64,000 nt of DNA. Origin: Aureimonas fodinaquatilis. GTDB taxonomy: Bacteria; Pseudomonadota; Alphaproteobacteria; Rhizobiales; Rhizobiaceae. The notes below the pieces were generated by a model, which worked only from the letters and a program-made list of their open reading frames with translations, did not search any database and had not been told where the DNA came from. The first letter of the stretch is position 1. Every line of letters starts with the position of its first letter. Below are positions 1 through 7,562 of this stretch, in pieces. Location: the NCBI RefSeq assembly GCF_008369445.1, contig NZ_VTWH01000002.1, positions 1,126,988-1,190,987 on the forward strand. The letters run 5' to 3'. Both the position numbers and the translations under genes were made by a program.

Positions 1-1115
1 AAATCAGCTTCTTTTTTCATTGCGGCAATTCTGCGAGCCTCTAGTTCGGCACGCATTATGCCACCAGCCTCGGTTGGCGATGATGGGTAACCGAGTTGGT
101 CTACCGTAGCGTCAGAGAGCTTTCTTGCATCTGTGACAACGCTTGCTATTTCATTGTCGATACCAGCCAATTGCTCACGTAAAAGCATTGAAACACTGTC
201 TGCTGAACCGTGTGGAGCGATATTTGCCAATGCGGATCGGCGAGCAGCATTCTGATCCAGTATTCGCTGCTCGAAAGCCGAAGGCTGTTGGCCATGCAAT
301 TTGTGTTCCAGCCTAGTGATTCCAGCGTCGCCTGTATGCTGGCCTAGCGTCGGCTTTGAACCGGGAACCAGCTCGATTACTTGATTTGACGCTTGTTCTC
401 GGAAAAGCTCTGGATCGTCGGCCCACTTTATAAGCTTCTCGCCCGCAATACGCTCCTTGCCTGTTTGCGTAAGCGGGGCGATGAAATCCCCAATCAGTTG
501 CCCGGAAGTGCGCACCCCTGCCCAAGCCAGTTTAGGGACAGCGGTAAGTGCAGTGCCAAACAGGCTGCCACCCAATTCGCCCGCGAGACCAGCAGTGGGC
601 TTATATTTGTCCGGAACTTGCTCCTGTGTCCAAGCTGAAGTGGCCCCTCCCACACCAGCCGCAAACATTTCCGCTGTGGCACCTCCCACACTATTGGTTT
701 GGCCAGCGAACCGGCTTAAAAACGTCATAGCTGGAATTCCAACTCTTGCAAGCAGTTGAACACTCCGCGTAAGAGGGAGCGTTGCAAGCGTAGCTCCGAT
801 AGCATTGCCTGCATAACGCAAAGCCCTTTCACCAGTAGTGTTGGCTGCGGTGTTATCGGGGTCAAAGGCTGGATGTAAGGAGCCTACCGTTTCCTCCATC
901 CAACGCGACGCACCTATGGGAGCGCCAAACACATGGCTCATTCCCTCGGTCATACCAGCCCCTAAATTTGCAAATCCATCATATTGAGGCTGCCTTGACT
1001 GCGGGTTTACCCGTTGTGCAGAATCTTGTTTGAATTTTGCGATAGCGGTTGCTTCGTCTGGTTCATCTAACCGGACGATTTTGCCATCTGGAGCGTAGAT
1101 TTCAAAAATTGGCAT
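1..1115 (-). CDS. Large phage virion protein, N-terminal part (runs off the window)
   Basis: An open frame runs from an ATG at 1115 to the left edge without a stop, giving at least 371 residues; the gene continues outside. A good ribosome site (GGAGG) lies just upstream. The N-terminus, MPIFEIYAPDGKIV, has the 'APDG' pattern that often opens large internal-virion or ejection proteins of short-tailed phages, with a region rich in small residues after about residue 90 (Gly/Ala stretches, possibly membrane-active). It begins two bases after the stop of the preceding gene, so it is part of the structural operon. Function as an ejection or internal virion protein is inferred from position and composition only. 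Confidence 0.7.
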   Translation of the reverse strand, partial: MPIFEIYAPDGKIVRLDEPDEATAIAKFKQDSAQRVNPQSRQPQYDGFANLGAGMTEGMSHVFGAPIGASRWMEETVGSLHPAFDPDNTAANTTGERALRYAGNAIGATLATLPLTRSVQLLARVGIPAMTFLSRFAGQTNSVGGATAEMFAAGVGGATSAWTQEQVPDKYKPTAGLAGELGGSLFGTALTAVPKLAWAGVRTSGQLIGDFIAPLTQTGKERIAGEKLIKWADDPELFREQASNQVIELVPGSKPTLGQHTGDAGITRLEHKLHGQQPSAFEQRILDQNAARRSALANIAPHGSADSVSMLLREQLAGIDNEIASVVTDARKLSDATVDQLGYPSSPTEAGGIMRAELEARRIAAMKKEAD

Positions 1116-1116
1116 C

Positions 1117-1386
1117 TCACTTCCTCCGAATTCTCAAACCGTCCACAACCTGCCAGCCTTCATTGGGCTGCATCGTCATTGCCCCATTCTCGCGGTTAAG
1201 CCCGTGAGCCAGCCTTGAATTGTTGTAGTTGCTGTTATTTTCGATCTGCCTTCCGGCCATATAGGCGGTCGCTATGTTGCTAAAGGCCTCAAACGGGCTA
1301 CTAGCCTGACTGCGCATTGTCCTTGCCAGCAAAGCTTCTGCCAGAGCATTCGACTTCTGTGGGCCGATCTCAATGGGTCGAATCAT
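1117..1386 (-). CDS. Small phage structural-operon protein
   Basis: This 89-residue protein starts at the ATG at 1386, which has GGAG eight bases upstream; an alternative ATG at 1404 would add six residues. It lies between two virion genes on the same strand, its start 24 bases after the stop of the upstream gene. The middle is asparagine-rich (around NNSNYNNSR) and the end is basic (LRIRRK). I do not recognise a family. Its position suggests a minor virion or assembly component. Confidence 0.65.
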   Translation of the reverse strand: MIRPIEIGPQKSNALAEALLARTMRSQASSPFEAFSNIATAYMAGRQIENNSNYNNSRLAHGLNRENGAMTMQPNEGWQVVDGLRIRRK

Positions 1387-1409
1387 TTCGTTATCTCCGC
1401 TCATCACAG

Positions 1410-2504
1410 TCAACTCATCAACCAGGCTGTTCCAAGGTTTGAGACGGAGCCCCAAAGTCCCTGTTGCCGGTTGTTGTAGCTGTTCAACTGGTTCTGATAA
1501 TTCTGGTTGATCTGGCCGGTAATATCGGCGGGCTGCATCGAATAGGCCGGCTGATTCATAAAGCCCGGCGACTGCATGGCAGGTGCGCCCTGCAACATTG
1601 CCGAGGCCTCGTTGAACGACTGGTTCCGCAGCATCATGGATTCAGTCAGAGCGTCGTTGCGCTGCTGGTTAGTGAATGCTGCGTTTTGCGAGCTTTGGCC
1701 GTAACGCTGTGCCTGTGCGGAATTGGCGAACTGCGCCGCCGTCATATCCTGCCCGAACCGGCTATCTGCCACCTGATTGTTGAAACCAGCGGTGGCAAGC
1801 CCCTCGCTATGCAACTGGTTGCGTGCGGCTGCAGCCAGACCGTATTGCCGTGATTGCTCTGCCGCGCCAGCCGACACAGCATCATATGCCGCGCGGTTTT
1901 GCGCCTCGCTCTGCGCCTGCTGCATGCGGTTTAGCTCTGCCTGCCCCGCGGCACTGTCCAGTGGAATGCCGCGATCTGACAGCGATTGCACCAATTGGCT
2001 TTGTTCTTGCTGCTGCCCCGGCTGTAACAATGCCTGCGCCTTGGCAAATGCCGCATCCTGCGCAGTTTTTGCGGCCGCACCAAAATCATTGGCGCCTGGC
2101 AGTTCCGGCAAACCATTCGAATTGTAGGTTTGCAGATTGGCAGACTGTGAAGGCACAGAGCCTTGCACAGCACCAGCATTTGCAATGCTGGTCTGGCGCG
2201 AAGGCAGGCCGGAAATATCCATTGGCCCTGTTGGTATCTGGTTGACCAGCTGGCTGGCCTTGCCGGTCAACTGGTCTGCAATACCCACCTGATTGTTGAA
2301 AACATTCTGCACGCCCGGCGCAAGGCTGACTGTCTGAGAAACCGGGACGCCATCAGGAGCACGCTGGTACGTGGTCGAGCCATAAGGCCCATACTGGTCT
2401 ACAGCATTCAGCTTGGCGCTTTCACGAGTGGCGGCAGTATTGGCCTGCGTTTGCGCCGCCGCTGTTGCGTATGGATCCGGCGCTTTTGGTGCTGATTTAC
2501 CCAT
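1410..2504 (-). CDS. Phage virion protein, Gln/Asn/Ala-rich
   Basis: A 364-residue protein with no signal peptide. It is very rich in Gln, Asn, Ala and Ser, and residues from about 130 to 300 look like long helices of low complexity. The start MGKSAPKAPDPYATAAAQ resembles proteins found after the head genes in podovirus-like prophages of rhizobia, where they are thought to be internal or ejection proteins. It overlaps the preceding acetyltransferase gene by 8 bases, which implies translational coupling. The exact role is not known. Confidence 0.75.
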   Translation of the reverse strand: MGKSAPKAPDPYATAAAQTQANTAATRESAKLNAVDQYGPYGSTTYQRAPDGVPVSQTVSLAPGVQNVFNNQVGIADQLTGKASQLVNQIPTGPMDISGLPSRQTSIANAGAVQGSVPSQSANLQTYNSNGLPELPGANDFGAAAKTAQDAAFAKAQALLQPGQQQEQSQLVQSLSDRGIPLDSAAGQAELNRMQQAQSEAQNRAAYDAVSAGAAEQSRQYGLAAAARNQLHSEGLATAGFNNQVADSRFGQDMTAAQFANSAQAQRYGQSSQNAAFTNQQRNDALTESMMLRNQSFNEASAMLQGAPAMQSPGFMNQPAYSMQPADITGQINQNYQNQLNSYNNRQQGLWGSVSNLGTAWLMS

Positions 2505-2925
2505 AATTCTTTTCCTTCAACCACTTGCATTCAGTTCGCAGCATTCCGTAGCTGCACAGCGTTCCACCATCGGCAAAGGATTGCCGGTGAACGCCTTCAA
2601 GTTTGAAACCCAGCTTTTCCACCAGCTTGCGGGATGGCTTGTTGGTGCGTTTGACCATGGCGGTTATCCGCCGACAGTCCTGATCAATGAACGCATAGGC
2701 AAAGCCGGTTCGCAGCAGGCGCAGCGACAGCCATGGCCCATAACCGGCCACGGTTACGCGCATGTCGGGATGGCGCATTTCTGTGAAGGCAATGCCGCCA
2801 ACCAGCATGCCATTACGCACCGCGCCAAAGGCTACAGCGCCGGACAAATCTGGCTCATCGGTGATTTGTCTGGCAATCCAGCGCGAAACCAGATCGCTTT
2901 CATTCAGCAACAATTCGTAGGCCAT
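2497..2925 (-). CDS. GNAT-like N-acetyltransferase inside the phage structural operon
   Basis: A 142-residue protein with the layout of the GNAT fold: a central strand with VGGIAFTEM, then an expected acyl-CoA-binding region, and near the C-terminus the common pattern NKPSRKLVEKLGFKLEG (residues about 95-109), which is typical of GNAT proteins. GNAT-like genes are seen in the structural modules of several short-tailed prophages; their substrate is generally unknown. It sits between two virion genes and overlaps the downstream gene by 8 bases, so it is co-expressed with late genes. The family call is firm, the function open. Confidence 0.8.
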   Translation of the reverse strand: MAYELLLNESDLVSRWIARQITDEPDLSGAVAFGAVRNGMLVGGIAFTEMRHPDMRVTVAGYGPWLSLRLLRTGFAYAFIDQDCRRITAMVKRTNKPSRKLVEKLGFKLEGVHRQSFADGGTLCSYGMLRTECKWLKEKNYG

Positions 2926-2928
2926 GGC

Positions 2929-4440
2929 TCAGCCCCCGAATTCGACATTCATTGTCGTCGCCAGCCACTTAACCGGCCCGGCCTGACTGTCCACCCGCAG
3001 GCCCAGGCCAATCCACTCGCCAAGTGCACCGCCACCGCGAAAATCCGCCGTCACCTTTTCGGCACCCGCCCAAACGGCGTGGTCCCAGTCGCTTGTGTCC
3101 CATATGCCGGTATCATCCGCCACGGTCAGGCCCGCCGCCGCGCCATAGACCGGCGCTCGAAAATCCACGCCGATAATGTGCCGTACTGTGGGCGTTGCCA
3201 TTGAGGTTACGTAGGGCTTCACCAGTCCAATGCGCTTTTTATGCCCTGGCGCACCCATCACATTCCATGCGGCCTGCGCCGTTGCAACAATCGGCGCCCC
3301 CGCATCAGAATTTGCGCCATATGAGCAAATTTTGCCGTCGGATGTGCCGAAGCACAGCGCATCGCCAATATGGCCCCATGTGGTGGCCGGCATGTCTGTC
3401 CAGCGCGACCATGCGCCGGTTGCCATGTTCAAGATATGCTGCTGGCCGCTGGTGGCAGTTTGCGGAAAATGCACAAGCAACAAGCCTTGGCCGGGGTGAT
3501 ACAACACCTGCCAACCGGGGTTGTGGCCAAAATCAGCCACCGCGCGGCGGGCGATGCGCCCAAGCTTTGCACCGAACCCGGCAACCGGAGAGCGGCCCGC
3601 AGGCAATACCCGCGACAATTCAGAATACCCATCGGCTGAAACTGTCAGAACATCGCCCGCATGACTTTCCGCCACCACCGGCCGCGCAACCTGAAACACG
3701 CCAACGCGGCCCCAATTACCCGCATCATCCGGGTTGGATCCGCGATAAACAATCGCCTCTCCCGACGACATGAAGAACACGATTGCGTCGTCGTCGCCGC
3801 CAAGCCCGCCATCCGGTGCCATTGTGGCAATGTCCACCAGTGTGCCACCGCGATTGCCAATGCCGGAAAGGTCGAAGGATTTCAACGCGCCTGCAATATT
3901 GCCAGGCGCTTCCGTGTACCAGAAGCTTGCTGTTCCCTTTTCCGCAAAAAACAGCCGCTTTGCATGGGCGCGCACCCGGTGCAGCTTTGTCAGGTCGGCG
4001 GGTCCGGTCCACGCCGTTGCAGTGACGGAACCGGCGTATACTGTGCGGGGTGCATCACTGCCATTCACCAGCATAAGCCGCTGGTTCATGACGGCACAGC
4101 GCCAGCGGTCGGACGTAAAGCCGGACGCCAGAAGCGTGACGCCGCCCGCCACCGAAAACAGCTTGCCGCCGCTGCCCGCGATGCTGGAGTCACCGGCTGG
4201 CATTTTGTGCAGAAAATGCACTGGCGCACCGGTGCCAAGGTCATTGCGGATTGCATACCCGGCGCGGGTTTCCAACCCGCCATCGATGCAGATGAAATTG
4301 CGCAAATCGATTGCGTCAACCGGGTTCATGCCCCCGGCCAGCGCGTCAACTCCGTTGATGCCGCCATAGGGCGCCTGAATGGTTTGTGGCATCGCGCGGC
4401 GCATGCCGGGTGAAACACGGCGAATAAGGGGCTGGCGCAT
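2929..4440 (-). CDS. Phage structural protein, propeller-like (probable tail or stabilisation protein)
   Basis: A 503-residue protein starting at the ATG at 4440, which overlaps the stop of the preceding gene by one base (TGATG) and has GAGGTGG upstream; a TTG one codon earlier is a poorer choice. The protein is rich in Gly, Ala, Trp and short beta-strand patterns (for example MATGAWSRWTDMPA), suggesting a beta-propeller or similar all-beta fold. Similar proteins occur at this place in rhizobial podovirus-like prophages and are thought to form the tail or head-tail closure. That role is inferred. Confidence 0.7.
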   Translation of the reverse strand: MRQPLIRRVSPGMRRAMPQTIQAPYGGINGVDALAGGMNPVDAIDLRNFICIDGGLETRAGYAIRNDLGTGAPVHFLHKMPAGDSSIAGSGGKLFSVAGGVTLLASGFTSDRWRCAVMNQRLMLVNGSDAPRTVYAGSVTATAWTGPADLTKLHRVRAHAKRLFFAEKGTASFWYTEAPGNIAGALKSFDLSGIGNRGGTLVDIATMAPDGGLGGDDDAIVFFMSSGEAIVYRGSNPDDAGNWGRVGVFQVARPVVAESHAGDVLTVSADGYSELSRVLPAGRSPVAGFGAKLGRIARRAVADFGHNPGWQVLYHPGQGLLLVHFPQTATSGQQHILNMATGAWSRWTDMPATTWGHIGDALCFGTSDGKICSYGANSDAGAPIVATAQAAWNVMGAPGHKKRIGLVKPYVTSMATPTVRHIIGVDFRAPVYGAAAGLTVADDTGIWDTSDWDHAVWAGAEKVTADFRGGGALGEWIGLGLRVDSQAGPVKWLATTMNVEFGG

Positions 4441-4829
4441 CAATAAACCACCTCACTGCGTGTTGCTCGCAAGTGCCGCGCCGCCGCCCGCGAAATGCTG
4501 TCTTCGGTTTGCCGAAAAGCCTCGGCATAATCCAGCCCGTTCCACTCCTGCCAACGCCATTTGGTGGCGGCGCGAATGGTGGAAGTGTCAAACAGGATTT
4601 CGTCCGTATCCAGCGTCACAGCATCGGTTGCGGGGCCGATAGCGGGTTGCACCCATTTTCCATCCACCAGCAAGCGGGTGTATGGGTGGCGCTGCACCAG
4701 TTCGTCCGCTGCCGATGCAAGCGCCGACAGCATTTGCGAAACAGCCGGGTCAGAATTGCCAACCACAGTGCCCGGTCGCGCCAACTGCAGGCTGACCAGA
4801 ATTTCCTGAACCAGCGAGCCCACCTGCAT
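4440..4829 (-). CDS. Phage head-tail adaptor-like protein
   Basis: A 129-residue, mostly helical protein between the coiled-coil protein and the propeller-like virion protein. It carries the segment ELVQRHPYTRLLVDGKW, followed by an acidic strand region and a basic C-terminus. Its ATG at 4829 overlaps the stop of the upstream gene by one base. Size and place downstream of the capsid gene fit a connector or adaptor protein, but no diagnostic motif is visible. Confidence 0.65.
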   Translation of the reverse strand: MQVGSLVQEILVSLQLARPGTVVGNSDPAVSQMLSALASAADELVQRHPYTRLLVDGKWVQPAIGPATDAVTLDTDEILFDTSTIRAATKWRWQEWNGLDYAEAFRQTEDSISRAAARHLRATRSEVVY

Positions 4830-5338
4830 TATTCGCCCTCAGCAGGCTTTGCGGGCTTTTTCGCCGGTTTTTTCAGCCGCGCAATCTCGCTGCGCAGTTC
4901 GGCAATATCCTCATCCCGGGCAGTCAATTCGCTTTTCAACTGTGCAATCTCTGCCGCAAGTCGTGGCGCATCCATGCGAATGTCATCGATGAATTTTGCG
5001 GCCTTCAATTGGGCATCACGATATTCCACCGGCGCAGCGGCAAGGTCGGCCTGTGCCAGACGCTCCACGGTGTATATGCCCCGTTCGGCAAGACCCAACC
5101 GCACGGCCTCATCCGCGCCGGGCCAGGCCACAAGCGGAAAGCCATCATCAGCATCCACCCGCGCAGCCTGGTAAGCAGCGTATTGTGCCGGATATGCAGC
5201 AATGTCGGCCGGGCGCGCCCGGCGCACGATCCGCGTGGTGATGTCGCGGTAAGCTTCGAAATAGGTTTCCAACCGGTAGGTAGCCAGGCCGTCGCCTCCG
5301 GTCTCTGCCGGTTCAGCCTTGTCGTAAAATCGGATCAT
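4829..5338 (-). CDS. Phage structural-operon protein with C-terminal coiled coil
   Basis: A 169-residue protein starting at MIRFYDK (ATG at 5338, with GGAG upstream). The frame is open further upstream but crosses the terminator hairpin after the capsid gene, so the shorter start is preferred. Residues about 120-155 form a heptad-like coiled coil (EIAQLKSELTARDEDIAEL), followed by a lysine/proline tail (KKPAKKPAKPAEGE) that resembles a flexible nucleic-acid-binding or linker tail. It follows the capsid gene, so a minor capsid or assembly role is likely. No family is recognised. Confidence 0.65.
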   Translation of the reverse strand: MIRFYDKAEPAETGGDGLATYRLETYFEAYRDITTRIVRRARPADIAAYPAQYAAYQAARVDADDGFPLVAWPGADEAVRLGLAERGIYTVERLAQADLAAAPVEYRDAQLKAAKFIDDIRMDAPRLAAEIAQLKSELTARDEDIAELRSEIARLKKPAKKPAKPAEGE

Positions 5339-5351
5339 TCTGCTCTCCTGT

Positions 5352-5390
5352 AAAAACAAAAGCCGCCGCAAGTTGCCTTGCGACGGCGCT
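5352..5390 (-). terminator. Rho-independent terminator after the capsid gene
   Basis: On the minus strand a GC-rich stem (arms around GCCGTCGCAAG and CTTGCGGCGGC, one mismatch at most) is followed by TTTTGTTTTT. It lies 21 bases after the capsid stop. It would let the capsid gene be expressed in excess over the genes behind it. Confidence 0.8.
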
Positions 5391-5411
5391 TCACATTGAA
5401 TGCGGGGGAAA

Positions 5412-6386
5412 TTAGAGGCCGGTGACAATCAACCGGCCATGGCGGTTGCGCTTGTAGCAGGTCATCGCGCCCATGAAGCCAATGTGCTTGGTAACAGCAT
5501 CAACATCCGGGGTGGATTCCGGCAGGTCCAGTTCATCAAACCCGCGGCCCTCATAATATTCGAGACCCAGAAAGTCCGTGTTGATGAAAAAGCCATGATC
5601 AGCCGGGTGCGCGCTGCCAGCACTTTCGGTGATCACCGATGCCTGGCGGAATTTCAGCGTGTCAAAGCCCAACGCCGCCGCATTGGCATCGGCATAACGC
5701 TGGTTTTCCTGCAACCCGCCTTCAAACACGCCATAGACATCATCTTCCAGCGTAATGACATCCGGCTTTTCGGTGCCAACGGCGCAGGCCCGATACAAGG
5801 CGCTCATCCCTTTGCGCAGGCGGCGATAGCGCTCTGCGTCATCCGCAGCACCCGCCATGGCCACAGTTACGGCCTTATTGCGCCACCATGCCTTGGCAGC
5901 CGCGTCAATGCCGCCAACGGTGCCCACTGCTGGCGTATCAGAAACAATGGCGTCCAGACCGACAAAAGACTTTGCCAGCGTACCATCGCCATAAATGGCG
6001 CGGGTGATGCCGGATTTCAGAGTGTTTTCGGCGTTCTGCGTTTTGCCGCGCATCAGCTTGACGATCTGCGACTTGCCATTGTTCTTGGCCATTTCCTCAC
6101 CGGAAAGGGTAATGGAAGCGGCTGCCATGCCGGGGCTGTAAATCGCCTCGCCTATGGTTTCCTTCTGGACACGGCCAAGGCTGTCCATTCCATCATACCA
6201 TTTGAATTCTTCCTCATCGAAAATCACCGGGCCGCGAATGTCTGCGCCACCGTCGATAGACGTGATGCGGCCCTTTTTCTCCAAAGTCGCAAGAATGAGG
6301 TTGGAGCCAGTGATGTTGTCATAAAGCTGGCTGCGGTAGTTGGAAATTGTTGTTGCAAGCAGCTGGCGTAGCATGGCTGGAGACAT
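5412..6386 (-). CDS. Phage major capsid protein
   Basis: A 324-residue protein directly downstream of the scaffold gene and followed by a strong terminator, the usual setting of a major capsid gene. It starts at MSPAMLRQLLATTIS with AAGGAAG upstream. The N-terminal part (NITGSNLILATLEKKGRI, then GGADIRGPV, then a WYDG segment) is the pattern seen in major capsid proteins of many alphaproteobacterial prophages. There is no N-terminal prohead peptide of the HK97 type, so assembly probably uses the separate scaffold protein. Call based on context plus sequence pattern. Confidence 0.85.
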   Translation of the reverse strand: MSPAMLRQLLATTISNYRSQLYDNITGSNLILATLEKKGRITSIDGGADIRGPVIFDEEEFKWYDGMDSLGRVQKETIGEAIYSPGMAAASITLSGEEMAKNNGKSQIVKLMRGKTQNAENTLKSGITRAIYGDGTLAKSFVGLDAIVSDTPAVGTVGGIDAAAKAWWRNKAVTVAMAGAADDAERYRRLRKGMSALYRACAVGTEKPDVITLEDDVYGVFEGGLQENQRYADANAAALGFDTLKFRQASVITESAGSAHPADHGFFINTDFLGLEYYEGRGFDELDLPESTPDVDAVTKHIGFMGAMTCYKRNRHGRLIVTGL

Positions 6387-6400
6387 GAGATACTTCCTTT

Positions 6401-7360
6401 TTATGCGCCAAGCCCGGCAAGGGCGGCGTTGATTGCGTCATCGAGATTGTTGATTTCCGGCTTGGCGCTGAGAGCGCGCCCGCCAGCCCGGACATTATGC
6501 CGGGCAGCTTTTGCGGCCTGGGCCGCTTCCAGCTTTGCTCGCTCATCAGCTTGCCGTTTGGCAAATTCGGTTTCCGTCATTTGCTGTCGCACAGATGGGT
6601 TGCCCCACGCAGCACGTTCATAGGCCTGCTCAAGCGAAAGCTTTGGGTCCGCCCGTAACAACAGAGCCATGTCCTGAGTTACGGCATCATGGTGACTGTG
6701 CCGGGGGTCGGCCTTGAACGCGGTTATCTGCTGCTCAACAATTGCCTGCTGGCGGGCAAGCTCCTGCTGCTGCAAATGCTGTTGCATTGCGCCGATCTGA
6801 CTTTGCAACCTGGCGACACGCGGGTCTTGAAACGGGTCGTCCTCCGCCGCAGAGGCATCGGTGCGCAGGCCAAGCACCATTGCCGGATCAACCCCGTTGG
6901 CCTGAACCTGCTGGACGACAAACCGCAGATATCCCGCAGGATCTTTTGTGGCAAAGCGTTCAAGATTAATCAGATGCTGAAGACCGGCAATTTCGTCCAT
7001 GCCAGAGGCTTGCAGGCGACCGCGCAAATCGCCGTCAAGCAGAGCGTTCACGCCTTCTGCAAGCTTCAAGGCACCGGCGTGTTCATTCATTTTGCTGGTG
7101 TGGCCAGCTTCAATTGCACCAATCCGTTTGCCAAGAAGGGCTTGCACCTCTGGTGACAATGCGGCCAGCGCAAGCTGGTCTGCTTCAGTCCATTCATCGG
7201 GGGCCGCAACCACCTGTTCGGCGGTTGCAGCCGGCGTCTGATTCTGTGTGCGGAGGCTGTTCTGCGCGTCAGTTCCAGCCCGTGTGGCCTTTACCGTATC
7301 AAATGCCGCCCGCAGGGCGTCATCAATTGTCTGGGCTTCTGTCTGGTCCGTCGTGCGCAT
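6401..7360 (-). CDS. Phage scaffolding-like protein
   Basis: A 319-residue, acidic and helical protein just upstream of the capsid gene. Residues about 180-215 are Gln-rich (MQQHLQQQELARQQAIVEQQ) and residues about 255-285 form a second charged helix, both likely coiled coils. The C-terminus ends in a short basic then amphipathic segment, as in scaffolds that bind the capsid inside. It has no catalytic motif, so I see no protease. Role inferred from position and coiled-coil content. Confidence 0.75.
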   Translation of the reverse strand: MRTTDQTEAQTIDDALRAAFDTVKATRAGTDAQNSLRTQNQTPAATAEQVVAAPDEWTEADQLALAALSPEVQALLGKRIGAIEAGHTSKMNEHAGALKLAEGVNALLDGDLRGRLQASGMDEIAGLQHLINLERFATKDPAGYLRFVVQQVQANGVDPAMVLGLRTDASAAEDDPFQDPRVARLQSQIGAMQQHLQQQELARQQAIVEQQITAFKADPRHSHHDAVTQDMALLLRADPKLSLEQAYERAAWGNPSVRQQMTETEFAKRQADERAKLEAAQAAKAARHNVRAGGRALSAKPEINNLDDAINAALAGLGA

Positions 7361-7363
7361 GAT

Positions 7364-7555
7364 CTATCCTCTATGCGTTGTGCCATTGGCCAGCCGCATG
7401 CCCTTCAGGTCACGGGCATCAACACAGCCATGGCGTTTCAGGTCTTCCGCCCGTTCTGCACGGGTGGTGATTTCGCGCCCGGATACGGGCGAGCGGTATG
7501 GAGCCATGGCCCGGGCAATGCCGGGACATGGAAAATCAGAACGGCAATCGTTCAT
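7364..7555 (-). CDS. Small phage linker protein between portal and scaffold
   Basis: A 63-residue protein starting at MNDCRSDFP (ATG at 7555, GAGGA just upstream, 7 bases after the portal stop). A longer frame exists upstream but lies inside the portal gene. The core, MAPYRSPVSGREI then RAERAEDLKRHGC, is seen in short proteins at this place in related prophages; three cysteines are present. Function unknown. Confidence 0.75.
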   Translation of the reverse strand: MNDCRSDFPCPGIARAMAPYRSPVSGREITTRAERAEDLKRHGCVDARDLKGMRLANGTTHRG

Positions 7556-7562
7556 GGTTTCC

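Noticed and set aside
5400-6371. A long plus-strand frame over the capsid gene
   Set aside because: It is the complementary frame of the well-supported capsid gene, has no ribosome site and no recognised motif.
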